Source of the DNA: Lewinellaceae bacterium
GTDB taxonomy: Bacteria; Bacteroidota; Bacteroidia; Chitinophagales; Saprospiraceae
Reading direction: 5' to 3'
Assembly (NCBI GenBank): GCA_020636375.1
Contig: JACJXZ010000014.1
Span: 279,329 to 343,328, forward strand
Length of the DNA stretch: 64,000 nt
In this document: one piece after another, positions 1 to 8,852 of the stretch
Layout: each line of letters opens with the position of its first letter
Numbering within the stretch: the first letter of the stretch is position 1
Position numbers and translations under genes: made by a program
The notes under the pieces: generated by a model
Seen by the model: the letters and a program-made list of their open reading frames with translations, nothing else
Database searches by the model: none
What the model was told of the DNA's origin: nothing

Positions 1-1253
1 CCAACGGCGACCGCTACGAAGGGGCTTTCAAAATGGGCCAATGCCACGGGAAAGGCACCATGTTCTATTCCGACGGCTCCCGGTACGAAGGCCAGTGGGC
101 CAACAACAAAAGGCATGGCAGCGGAGTGATGTCCTTTGACGATGGGGAAGTGATCGCAGGAGAGTGGCAGGGCGGGCAGTACCTGACGGACTGGAGCAAG
201 TACGCCTTCGCCGGCGATACAGCCAGCCTCCGCAACTGCAACCTGGTTTTTTGCGGGGACGGCCCCGGCAAATACGCCTACAGCGACGGTTCCCTCTACG
301 TCGGCGAATTTTTTAACGGCATGCCCCAGGGCAACGGGACGGTCTACTACGCCAGCGGAAACCGCTACGAAGGGGGCTGGAAGCAGCATACCCCGCATGG
401 CAGGGGGGTAATGTATTACGCCAACGGCCGCGTAGTTGGCGCTATCTGGGACTTTGGCAAGCCGCTGAAGAAACTCTACGTGCAGGGAGAGGCGGAAGGC
501 GACGCTCCTGTCCCCGTCGACCGCGACGAGCAGGTCAAAATATGGGCCGTCGTCGTCGGGGCCGCTACCTATTCGCACATGCCTCCCCTCCGGTATACGG
601 ACGACGACGCCTACCAGGTCTATGCCTTCCTCAAAAGCCCCGAGGGCGGCGCCCTGCCCGACCGGCAGCTCCGGCTCCTGATCGATGAAGAGGCCACCCG
701 GAAGAACATCCTCAACGCCATGCGCACCACCTTCCTGCGCGCCGACGAGAACGACGTGATCCTCTTCTATTTTTCCGGCCACGGCCTGCAGGGCTCCTTC
801 CTGCCCGTCGATTTCGACGGCTACAATAACCAGCTGAAACACGAAGAGATCAAAAGCCTCCTCCTGGAGAGCAAGGCCAAACACAAACTGGTGCTGGCCG
901 ACGCCTGCCACTCCGGCAGCCTGCTCTCTACCAAAACGCCCTTACAGGTGGCCCTGAAGCAGTACTACCAGGCCTTTGAGGACTCCTTCGGCGGCATGGC
1001 CCTGCTGATGAGCTCCAAAGGGGAGGAATATTCGCTGGAGGACGGCGGCCTGCGCTCCGGCATCTTCAGCCATTTCCTGGTCAGAGGCCTCAAGGGTGAG
1101 GCCAACCAGGACGGCAACGCCATCATCACCGTCAAAGAACTGTTTGACTACGTCCACCAGAACGTGCGCCTCTACACCGGCAACATCCAGACTCCGACCC
1201 TGACCGGGGATTTCGACCGGAGGATGCCGGTGGCGTTTGTGAGGGGGGAGTAG
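1..1253 (+). CDS. MORN-repeat / caspase-like (C14) protein, 5' truncated by window edge
   Basis: The reading frame is open from base 3, already inside a MORN repeat (NGDRYEGAF), so the true start lies upstream. The first visible Met is at 33. About five MORN repeats (pattern DGSxYEGxW...HGxGxM) occupy the N-terminal half. A caspase/metacaspase-type peptidase domain follows, beginning at WAVVVGAATY. The catalytic His sits in YFSGHG and the Cys in DACHSGS, about 250 and 292 residues after the visible Met, and both are intact. MORN repeats often bind membranes or proteins; C14 peptidases cleave after Arg/Lys or Asp. The domain order suggests a sensor-protease, but the substrate is unknown. A decayed paralogue lies downstream at 2676-4651. 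This copy is rich in GGCC (18 by eye) and has no frame break, which makes it a good reference for the damaged copy. Confidence 0.88.
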   Translation, partial: NGDRYEGAFKMGQCHGKGTMFYSDGSRYEGQWANNKRHGSGVMSFDDGEVIAGEWQGGQYLTDWSKYAFAGDTASLRNCNLVFCGDGPGKYAYSDGSLYVGEFFNGMPQGNGTVYYASGNRYEGGWKQHTPHGRGVMYYANGRVVGAIWDFGKPLKKLYVQGEAEGDAPVPVDRDEQVKIWAVVVGAATYSHMPPLRYTDDDAYQVYAFLKSPEGGALPDRQLRLLIDEEATRKNILNAMRTTFLRADENDVILFYFSGHGLQGSFLPVDFDGYNNQLKHEEIKSLLLESKAKHKLVLADACHSGSLLSTKTPLQVALKQYYQAFEDSFGGMALLMSSKGEEYSLEDGGLRSGIFSHFLVRGLKGEANQDGNAIITVKELFDYVHQNVRLYTGNIQTPTLTGDFDRRMPVAFVRGE

Positions 1254-1419
1254 GGGAGGAGGATACCCAGAATGGACTGGTGTTGTGTACGATGTACGGG
1301 TCGGAAAGGGCATAGTGTTGGTATGACTTTCCTGATCCTCGAATACGGATCGCCTTCTTTGATGTATTCTGTTACGGCCTTCGATATCCCGAATAATATT
1401 ATTTGTGCATATTTGCAAC

Positions 1420-1859
1420 ATGAGAATAAACCTTGCCCCTTATCAGGAATACCTCTGAGATGCCGTTAAACATTTCTGGGATACCAGAAACCGGCAGATC
1501 AACCGGCAGAAAGAGGAGAAACGGACCGGCCAGGGGAATCGTGGAGCAGTGGCTGGAGGTAAACAATTGGACGGCTTTATCAATCTTTTAGCCAGGGCAG
1601 CTGTAGACATGGGCATTCCAAAAGAATATATTTTTCTGAAGGGCGCTCACTTGCCCGGCTATTTCCGCCCCACTACCGCTACCAGATACTTTGCCGGAAA
1701 ATGATGCTGGAAAGGCACTATACTGCCACTGCCTTGCTTTGGACTTCCCTGGATAGTTCGTATGGAAATGTCTCTGAAGACATCTCGTTTGAGAATTTTC
1801 TCTTATCTTTCATGGGTTATCTACACGGAAAGTTGAATGAGTTTGAAACAAAAAAATAA
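1420..1859 (+). pseudogene. Relic of XhoI/PaeR7I-family type II restriction endonuclease
   Basis: Translation from ATG 1420 reads MRINLAPYQEYL, then a TGA at 1456. The same frame continues DAVKHFWDTRNRQ...AVAGGKQLDGFINLL and ends near LPGYFRPT at about 1670. A junction then shifts to the +1 frame, which reads HYRYQILCRKMMLERHYTA...SFENFLLSFMGYLHGKLNEF and stops at 1857. These match the N- and C-terminal parts of XhoI/PaeR7I-type enzymes (from memory of the family: AVTGGxQLDGF, LPGYFRPTKxWD, RYxxLCxxLMLERLY). The middle, which carries the catalytic region after GYFRPT, is missing. About 145 codons remain of a roughly 245-residue family. One nonsense codon plus an internal deletion make it inactive. 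It overlaps the start of the methyltransferase relic, as in real R-M operons. Confidence 0.75.
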
Positions 1860-2310
1860 AAAAGGGCCTTATCCTCAAAATTCCGAATATGGGGTAGTTT
1901 ATACTAAAGCGGAGGTAGTCCGTTACCTGCTATAACTCAGGGCAAACGAAAACCGGACCGGCTGGCTGATCTCCCGAAAACTAAAGACTGGGCGCCTCTG
2001 TTTGTCAACATAAACCGCCAATTTTCAATGCTGAAACCTCCAACTCCTGGCGGCCGTCCTGATGTCGGATTTTGCCCGAAACCAACTGGCGCAGCTCAGC
2101 ACCCGCATGAACGGCGGCTACCCGCGCTGGCAGAGCCAGAACCTGCGAAAGCTGCGGCTTCCCGTGCTGGACTGGCTATCGGCGGAAATTAAAGAAAAGC
2201 TGATCGCCGCTTTTCAGAAGCAGGATGTAAACGCCATTAACGATGCTCTTCAGCAAGCGCCCCTTGCCGGATACCGGCAGCGGTCCGGGCAGTTGGAGCT
2301 GGGGTGGTGA
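1837..2310 (+). pseudogene. Relic of N6-adenine DNA methyltransferase (partner of the XhoI-like relic)
   Basis: ATG 1837 lies inside the end of the endonuclease relic. It reads MSLKQKNKKGPYPQNSEYGV, then VYTKAEVVRYLL, and stops at 1933. EYGVVYTKxEVV is the usual entry into the methylase domain of N6-adenine enzymes. The catalytic core is deleted. A piece of the C-terminal target-recognition region follows in shifted frames: WAPLFVNINRQFSMLKPP near 1990-2045, then FARNQLAQLSTRMNGGYP and RWQSQNLRKLRLP in the frame 2062-2310. GGYPRWQSQNLRKL is characteristic of this class. About 130 of an expected 500 or more residues remain. I infer that one internal deletion removed the core. The unmodified target of such a pair would be CTCGAG, which does occur in the window (for example 40233). 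Confidence 0.68.
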
Positions 2311-2501
2311 AGCCGCTCCGGGGTTAGGGGAGTGGGGTTATGAAGAAGAAGTATAATTCCCTTTAGCGCCGGTAATGCCGGCCTGAGCTTTCTACCCAAC
2401 CTTTTCCCCTTCCACCCGCAACAAACCGCCCCCTTTTTTCGTAAATATACCATGCTATTCCATATAGGAATTTTTTTGATACTTGCTGCTGAGCCCCGTC
2501 A

Positions 2502-2642
2502 CCTTAGTAGTGATTAAAAAATAACTTCACTGTTTGAAGCCCTTAGTTGTAGCTCGTTCAGCAGCCTGACCCCGCTGGAACCCTGACTGGCTGCTTCACT
2601 TCACTACGACTAAGGTAGTAGTTATTTTTTAAGGATTACTTA
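2502..2642 (+). repeat. Structured palindromic element, copy A
   Basis: It starts CCTTAGTAGTGATT, then AAAAAATAACTTCAC, and ends TTATTTTTTAAGGATTACTTA. Between them are nested stems: CCTTAGTTGTAG pairs with CTACGACTAAGG, and GCAGCC pairs with GGCTGC around a loop containing ACCCCGC. Copy B at 8672-8815 is the same element on the other strand, with different but still complementary stem bases. The element sits at the left edge of the decayed, GGCC-poor block. It could be a miniature transposable element, a REP-type hairpin or a terminator-like structure. No transposase is nearby. Confidence 0.8.
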
Positions 2643-2675
2643 TTTATTTTGTCGTCCATACAATTGCATAATCCC

Positions 2676-4651
2676 ATGAGGGAATATCAGCCAGACCATA
2701 TCGCTTGCCTGCCTTTTATTTGTCACAACGCTCCACGCTCAATGCCTGGAGGGGGATTGCAACAACACCAGGGCACCTTCCGCTTTGCCAGCGGCGCCGC
2801 TATACCGGTACCAGTTTGAAGGAGGCAAAAGCAACGGCATCGGGGTTTGCTACTGGTACCGACGGCAGCCGCTACGAAGGGGTGGGTAAGCGGCGGTATG
2901 CCTCTCATGGCAAGGTAAAAAACCTCAACCTCGGGCGCCTGGCGGGCGGGCTGGTTCCGCGAAGGGCGGTACGAAGGTACGGAAGCGCCTTCGGAACTCC
3001 GGGAGCGCAGCGGCAACAGTAAGAGCGATAATATCCAGCAGGAAGGATGCATCTCCGGGAACTGCTACGACGGTATCGGGGTGTATATTTTTTCCAGCAA
3101 GGTAGTATATACCGGCGAATTCAAAGAAGGCGAAAATCCATATACCACGGCATCTGCCACTATTCCGACGGCAGCAAATACGAGGGCGAATGGAACCGCC
3201 GCCATCCCGACAGTACCGGGGAACCATGACCTACGCAGACGGCAGCCAGCGGTCCGGTATGTGGCAGCGCGGGCAGCCCGTCGACGGACACGGTCAGGTC
3301 ATCAGCACCTACCTGGCGCGGCAGGAGGCGGAAGCGCAAACGGTAGACGTACATAGGTAAGGCTGCTTGTCCGGCGATTGCTACAACAGTAGTGGCGTCT
3401 TCGCATATATCGACGGCAGCCGTTACGAAGGCAGTTTTCAAAACGGCAAACCCGACGGTTACGGCACCTTCATCTACCCCAATGGCGACCGCCATACCGG
3501 CGCGTTCCGGAACGGGGCGCCCCACGGCAGAGGGTCCCTCCTCCTGGTAAACAACGCCAGCACACCGGAGGGTACTGGCTCGACAGGGGAATACCGGGCG
3601 AACAGGCCGCCCGGAAAAAGGTTGTGTCTATGGCGATTGCCGGGATGGTGCACGGCACCTATATTTTCGCTGACGGCAATAAATACATCGGCTTCTTCCG
3701 CGATGGTATGCCCGACGGTAAAATACTGTCTTCTATGCCAATGGCGAAAGATACGAAGGGCAGATGGGCAACGCCCAATTCAACGGCTACGGCACCCTCT
3801 TCCTCAAGGACGGCACCGCAGTGTCCGGTACTGGCGGCGGACGGCGTCTACGCCGGTACGCTGCTCATTACCGCAACTGCCGCCCCCGCCTATGTGCCGG
3901 CACAACAACCCGGCAACCGCCCGCAACTGGAAGTATGGGCGGTGGTGATCGGCATTCCTCCTACAACCACATGCCGGTCCTGCGCTATACCGACGACGAC
4001 GCCTACCACATGTATGCCTTCCTGAAAAGCCCGGAGGGCGGCGCCCTCGACGACGACCACATCAAAATACTGGTCGATGAAGAAGCCACCCTCGCAGAAC
4101 ATCAAAGCACCATGACGGGTACTCTTCGGCAAAGCCGGTACCCAATGACCTCATCATGCTCTACTTCTCCACTACACCTACCTGCGCGGCTCCTTCCTGC
4201 CTTTCGACTTCGACGGCTACCGCAACAAACTTTACCACGAGGACCTCAACGCCATCATGAAGCAAAGCCCCGCCAAGTACAAACTGTGTATCGCCGACGC
4301 CTGCCATTCGGGCAGCCTCCTACCATGCATGCGGGGCGAAATTTCAGCCCGAGCTGCTGGTAAATTACTACAATAGCCTGGTAAAAGCCACCAGCCCGGC
4401 ACCGCCCTGATTATGTCTTCAAATCCGACGAAACTTCCCTGGAATCCAGTGGTATGCGCGCAGGGCGTTTTCAGCCACTTCCTTATCCGCGGTATCAAAG
4501 GGGTATACCGACCGGAACAACGACAAACGCATCTCCGTGCAGGAACTCTACGACTTCGTCAACCTCAACGTGCGCACCTACACGGGCAACCTGCAATCCC
4601 CCTGATCCAGGGGATTACGACCCGGATATGACGGTGGGGGTGCGGAGGTGA
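2676..4651 (+). pseudogene. Decayed MORN-repeat / caspase-like paralogue with many frameshifts
   Basis: Parts in all three frames assemble into a second copy of the gene at 1-1253. In order: a Cys-rich start (CLEGDCNN) at about 2740, MORN repeats (YTGQFEGGKSNGIG, HYSDGSKYEGEWN, IDGSRYEGSFQNGKPDG, YANGERYEGQM), then a caspase domain (EVWAVVIG at about 3930, LRYTDDDAYHMYAFLK, DFDGYRNKLYHEDL, ADACHSGSLL at about 4300, ELYDFVNLNVRTYTGN at about 4540). The codons for the catalytic FSGHG are rewritten at about 4172-4183 with a net gain of two bases, so the His is lost. At least ten frame breaks are needed. Several lie where the intact paralogue has GGCC (see findings). Either a dead gene or a badly assembled stretch; no intact product can be read. 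Confidence 0.82.
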
Positions 4652-4860
4652 GGGGGAAGGGTATGGGCTGGATTGTCATATATTGTTATATTGTCATATT
4701 GTTATATTGTTGCTCAGCGCGCCACCCTGCCAAATCCCGGATTGAATTAACCTTGCCTTAATATCCGGAGTAAAACATACACAAACTTAAATTTTCCTTA
4801 AAGCACAGGAAACCCGCACGGTTTAGTTTTACGCATTTATCATAACAAAATTCTTGATAT

Positions 4861-7842
4861 ATGCTTAAACGCTTTACCCTCCTGGCATGGCATGCATGCC
4901 TTTTGTCGCAAATCGCCATTGCCCAGAACGAGCAAAAGCTCCATCATTTGTCCAGTTTTGAAACCGGCATTGAAGCAGCTGCGGAAACCGTGGCTATTCG
5001 ACCCGGCGACCAACCACGCTTTTTTCACCAATAGCGCGCCCAACACGCTGGGCATCATCGATTTGTCTGATCCCGGCAACCCCGTGGCGGTCGCGGAAAT
5101 ATCTCTTGCTCCCTACGGGGCGGTACAATTCGGTGGCGGTAGCCAACGGTTTGGTTGCCGTGGCAGTTGAAGCCGATCCCAAGACGGACCCCGGCAAGGT
5201 CGTCTTCTTCGACACCGACGGCAACTACCTGGAGGAGGTAACCGTCGGCGCCTTGCCCGACATGCTTGCTTTCTCGCCGGACGGGGCGCTGCTCCTCGTG
5301 GCGAACGAAGGAGAACCCAATGACGACTATACGGTCGACCCCTGGGGTCTGTTTCCGTCATCGACGTTTCCGGAGGGCGGCGGCTGCGACGGTAACGACC
5401 GTCACCTTTGAAGCTTACAACGACAGGAAGGTTCACCTGCAGAACAAGGGCGTCCGCATTTTCGGCAACGACGGCATGGCGACAGTGGTTCAGGATTTGG
5501 AACCGGAATTCATAACTTTTTCTCCGGACGGCGCCTACGCCTACGTCAACTGCCAGGAAAGCAACGCCATCGCAGTCCTGGACCTGGCTGCCCTGGAATT
5601 CGCAGACATTTTACCCCTGGGGTACAAAGATCACAGCGTCCAGTAAAGTATGCCCTGGAGTCCTTTGTCGTCAACGAACTGGTGGCGGATTGGCCGAGCT
5701 GGGCACGCCTGCTTACGACGGCGGTAAGGTACCCGTCCTGCTCGGCGGCTTCTCGGGTTTGTACTATGATCCGACAGAATCGACGGTTAACAAATATGTG
5801 TTCTACGCCGTGCCGGACCGCGGTACCCAACGACGATACGTTTGGTACAACAACGCTGTAACGCCCGCCGCGCCTCAGGACCTTCGGTATTTTCAAGTTG
5901 CCCGGTTACCAGTACGCATGGTTAAATTTACGCTCAACCGGCAGACGGGCGCTGTGAACCTGAACGAACAAATCCTGCTCTACCGCCAGGATGGCGTTAC
6001 GCCCATTTCCGGCAAAGGCAATATCCCTGGGTTTGACGAAGTGCCCGTTACCTATACTGATCCTGCCACCCCTTATGCCAACGTTGATTTTACAGACAAT
6101 GGATCCGGTGAAGAACTGCACCAACTCCCTTATGATGAATTTGGAGGAGACTTTGAAGGCATACTCCGGGACAAGGACGGCAACTTCTGGATGTGCGACG
6201 AATACCGGTAAACCCTCTACAAGTTCCGGTACTGATGGCATCCTGATCGAGCGCTACGTCCCGGAAGGCACTTCCCTGCTGGGGACGACTCCGCAACCGG
6301 AAGGCACTTACGGCGCGGAAACCCTGCCTGCCGTTTATTCCAGCCGGCGCGCCAACCGGGGTTTTGAAGCCATCGCCTACGACCCCGACGCGCATGTGGT
6401 CTACGCCTTCATACAGTCGCCTCTCGAAAACCCGGACAACTCAGTGCGCAACAACACCGATGTGATCCGCATCCTGGGCGTCGACGCCGGCAGCGGCACG
6501 CCGGTGGAAGAATACGTCTATCTCCTGGAACGTAACCAATACAGCGGTACCGTACCTCCTCCCGCGTGGATAAGATCGGCGACGCCGTTTATGCGGGCGG
6601 CGGCAAATTCCTGGTCCTGGAGCGCGACTCCGAAATTTTCGGCGTGTCCGAAGGCAAAAGTACATCTTTGAAATCAGCCTGGCGGGCGCCACCAATGTCC
6701 TGGGCTTTGCCAACGGTACCAGCGTACGCTGGAAGAGCAATCCGCCGACGAACTGCTGGCTGCCGGGATACAGGTAGTTCACAAAACCAAGGTGGTAAAC
6801 CTGCCGACGCTCAACTACGTCAGCTCCGACAAGCCCGAGTACCACTTTGCTGCCGGGAGGCGAGATCGCCGTCCTGAACGACAACGACTTCGGTACCTGG
6901 CAGGCGCGGGCGTGACCGACAACTCGGTGCTGGGTATCATTTCTTTCCAGCGGGACTACGGCTTTGACGCCAGCGACCGGGACGACAGGGTCAACATCAC
7001 TTCCCACCCGACTCTGGGCATGTTCATGCCCGACGCCATCGCCGCCTTCGAAGCAGGCGGCAAAACCTATATCGTCACTGCCAACGAAGGCGATTCCCGC
7101 GACTACGACGGCTACTCGGAGGAGGTGCGCGTGAAAGACCTCACCCTGGACCCCGCCGCCTATCCCAACGCGGAAGCATTGCAGGTACCGACGAGAACCT
7201 GGGTACCGCCTGAAGACGACTACCGCCAATGGCGATTATGACGGCGACGGCGATGTCGACCAGATTTACTCCTTCGGCGGGCGTTCCTTTTCCATCTTCG
7301 ATGCGTATGGCAACCTGGTGTACGACAGCGGTACAGGATTTTGGAACCGTTACCAGTATCATGGAGCCACTTTTCAACGAAGACGAAGGGGAGAAAGACA
7401 GCCGCTCCGACGACAAGGGCGTGGAGCCGGAAGCGCTGGCGGTTGGAACCATCGACGGCTATACCTACGCTTTCATAGGCTTCGAACGCCAGAACGCCAT
7501 CGTGGTGTACGACATTACCGACCCTTTCTCGCCCCTGTTCGTCACCTACTACAATAACCGGACGATCGGCGCGGATGGCATAGCCGGCGACATCAGCCCG
7601 GAAATCATCACCTTCGTTCCACCGCAGAAAGCCCCAATGGAGAAAACCTGCTGGTGGTGGGTTACGAAGTCAGCGGAAGTGTCGGCATCATACAGGTGGG
7701 CGGCGAACTGGTGAGCATCAGCGAAGAACTGCGCGGGGAGTCGGCATTCCGGGCTTTCCCCAATCCCACCGTGGACCGGATCTTTTTCAGCCAGCCGGTC
7801 TCCGGTAAGGTCTTTGACGAAGGCGGCGGTACCCGGTGGTAA
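4861..7842 (+). pseudogene. Decayed choice-of-anchor-I / phytase-esterase-like T9SS secreted protein
   Basis: One roughly 990-codon gene can be pieced together across frames. A signal peptide (MLKRFTLLAW...IAIAQ) is followed by a choice-of-anchor-I beta-propeller (DLSDPGNPVAVAEISLAPYG, SVAVANGLVAVAVEA, FSPDGALLLVANEGEPNDDY, ILPLGYKDHS). An inserted phytase-type esterase module follows (ELGTPAYDGG, LLGGFSGLYYDP, YAVPDRG, FEGILRDKDGNFWMCDEYR, NRGFEAIAYDPD). The propeller then resumes (ITSHPTLGMFMPDAIAAFEA, TYIVTANEGDSRDYDGYS, IYSFGGRSFSIFDA, VEPEALAVGTIDG), and the end is T9SS-like (AFPNPTVDRIFFS). At least a dozen indels break it, for example at about 5117, 5347, 5650, 5822, 6205, 6650, 6890, 7183 and 7202. 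Three of these have GGTACC where the protein calls for GGCC. In its family it would be an extracellular calcium-dependent esterase/phosphatase-like protein. Confidence 0.8.
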
Positions 7843-7985
7843 ATGTGCAAAACACAGCGGAGATGAACGTGAGCGACTGGTAAGTACTAACTATGTACAT
7901 CATCGCCACGGAAGGGCAGGGGAAGCAGCGCTTTTTGAAGCTGTAGAACAGTGGGGAATTTTTTTTCACTGTTCCTGTAATACTT

Positions 7986-8100
7986 AATGGGAATAGGTTT
8001 TGTGCATTTGCCCTTCCTGTCCCTAAAATCTCCTCAGGGGAGAGCCACCAATAAATACACAGAACCTGTTGCAGTGAAGTATAGCTCAATTGCGGTACCA
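7986..8100. repeat. Partial copy of the hairpin element found at 33173-33330
   Basis: Bases here share blocks with the element near 33.2 kb: AATAGGTTTT, GTGCATTTGCC(C)TTCC, and a right flank ACCTGTTGCAGTGAAGTATA versus ACCTATTGCAGTGGAGTATA. The inner arms are degraded and no long hairpin remains. It occupies most of the gene-free stretch 7843-8232. I see nothing else there except the end of the upstream pseudogene. Confidence 0.5.
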
Positions 8101-8232
8101 TTCGCCCGGTTCAGGAAGGCGGATGGTAGCAGTTGTTTTTTTTCATCAAAGTACCAAGCGCCCGCTCATGCCGCTCATGCCCCCTTCTGGTAGTTGCTTT
8201 GTTACAGCCTGGAGGATGCTCCCGAACCAAAT

Positions 8233-8619
8233 TTAAATACCAATACCCCAGCCAAATCCCAGCCAGCAGGGATAAAGCGGTATGATATCGAACCACAACG
8301 GATCCGGAGTCCCTCTGTAGAAAACCAGCCAGACGGATTCGGAAATGATGAGCAGGCTGATGACGATGTGCGGGACTACGCTCTTCCTGCCTGCGACGAG
8401 GTAGGCGCCCAACCCGGCGACGAAAGCAGCCAGGAAGGTGCCGGCGCCGCCCAGGATGAGATGGGACAGGGGAGAGCCGGCATAAGAAATCCCTCCGAAA
8501 ATGGTTTCCTGGACGATCGTGGTCAGCAATACCAGCAGGAATTCCCCGGCGATAACCGCCAGGATGATCTTCGTTATGAGGCCAGGGACGGCGAGCTTGT
8601 TTGGATGTGCCATATTCAA
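8233..8619 (-). CDS. Small integral membrane protein, unknown family
   Basis: 128 codons, intact, and the only undamaged gene in the block between the two 142-bp elements. Four hydrophobic segments are visible at about residues 13-35, 52-76, 82-101 and 108-128, with short polar loops. It starts MNMAHPNKLAVPG; the second Met (residue 3) is an alternative start. The pattern of small residues (GGISYAGSPLSHLILGGAG) is typical of compact four-helix inner-membrane proteins. I do not recognise a named family. It has a single GGCC (8580) near its 5' end. It reads away from copy B of the inverted element, which lies about 50 bp upstream. Confidence 0.62.
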   Translation of the reverse strand: MNMAHPNKLAVPGLITKIILAVIAGEFLLVLLTTIVQETIFGGISYAGSPLSHLILGGAGTFLAAFVAGLGAYLVAGRKSVVPHIVISLLIISESVWLVFYRGTPDPLWFDIIPLYPCWLGFGWGIGI

Positions 8620-8671
8620 GACGTTTTTTGAAAAAATTATATACTACTGTACACGGCGTTTTTTTAGCTAC

Positions 8672-8815
8672 TAAGTAATCCTTAAAAAATAACTTCACGA
8701 TCCGTCGTTGTAGTGAAGTGAATCAGCCACGTAGGATTGTCGCGGGGTTAGGCTGATAAACGAGCTACAACGACGGATCTCAAACAGTGAAGTTATTTTT
8801 TAATCACTACTAAGG
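8672..8815 (-). repeat. Structured palindromic element, copy B (inverted relative to 2502-2642)
   Basis: The reverse complement begins CCTTAGTAGTGATT and ends AAGGATTACTTA, exactly as copy A. The outer stem AAAAAATAACTTCAC/GTGAAGTTATTTTTT is perfect here. The middle stem is GATCCGTCGTTGTAG/CTACAACGACGGATC, unlike the bases in copy A but still fully paired. The inner stem TCAGCC/GGCTGA also differs from copy A (GCAGCC/GGCTGC) and still pairs. Unpaired parts such as GTAGCTCGTT and the ACCCCGC loop are kept. It lies between two minus-strand genes. Confidence 0.82.
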
Positions 8816-8852
8816 CACGAAATCTGTTGAGCGGACCAGGAGGTCTTCTCGC

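Noticed and set aside
1310..1400. Short minus-strand piece reading AVTEYIKEGDPYSRIRKVI, reminiscent of Rpn-type nuclease/transposase proteins
   Set aside because: About 20 residues only, no flanking support in any frame; too little to call.
1254..2500. tRNA or rRNA genes in the gene-poor left part
   Set aside because: No cloverleaf arms or TTCGANNC-type T-loop with acceptor pairing seen here or elsewhere in the window.
2502..2642. Integron attC-like site
   Set aside because: Nested stems are suggestive, but the conserved core bases of attC ends and an integrase are missing, and only two copies in opposite orientation are present.
7787..8101. Minus-strand frame of 104 codons
   Set aside because: Covers the end of a pseudogene and a degraded repeat; no motif, no conserved pattern.
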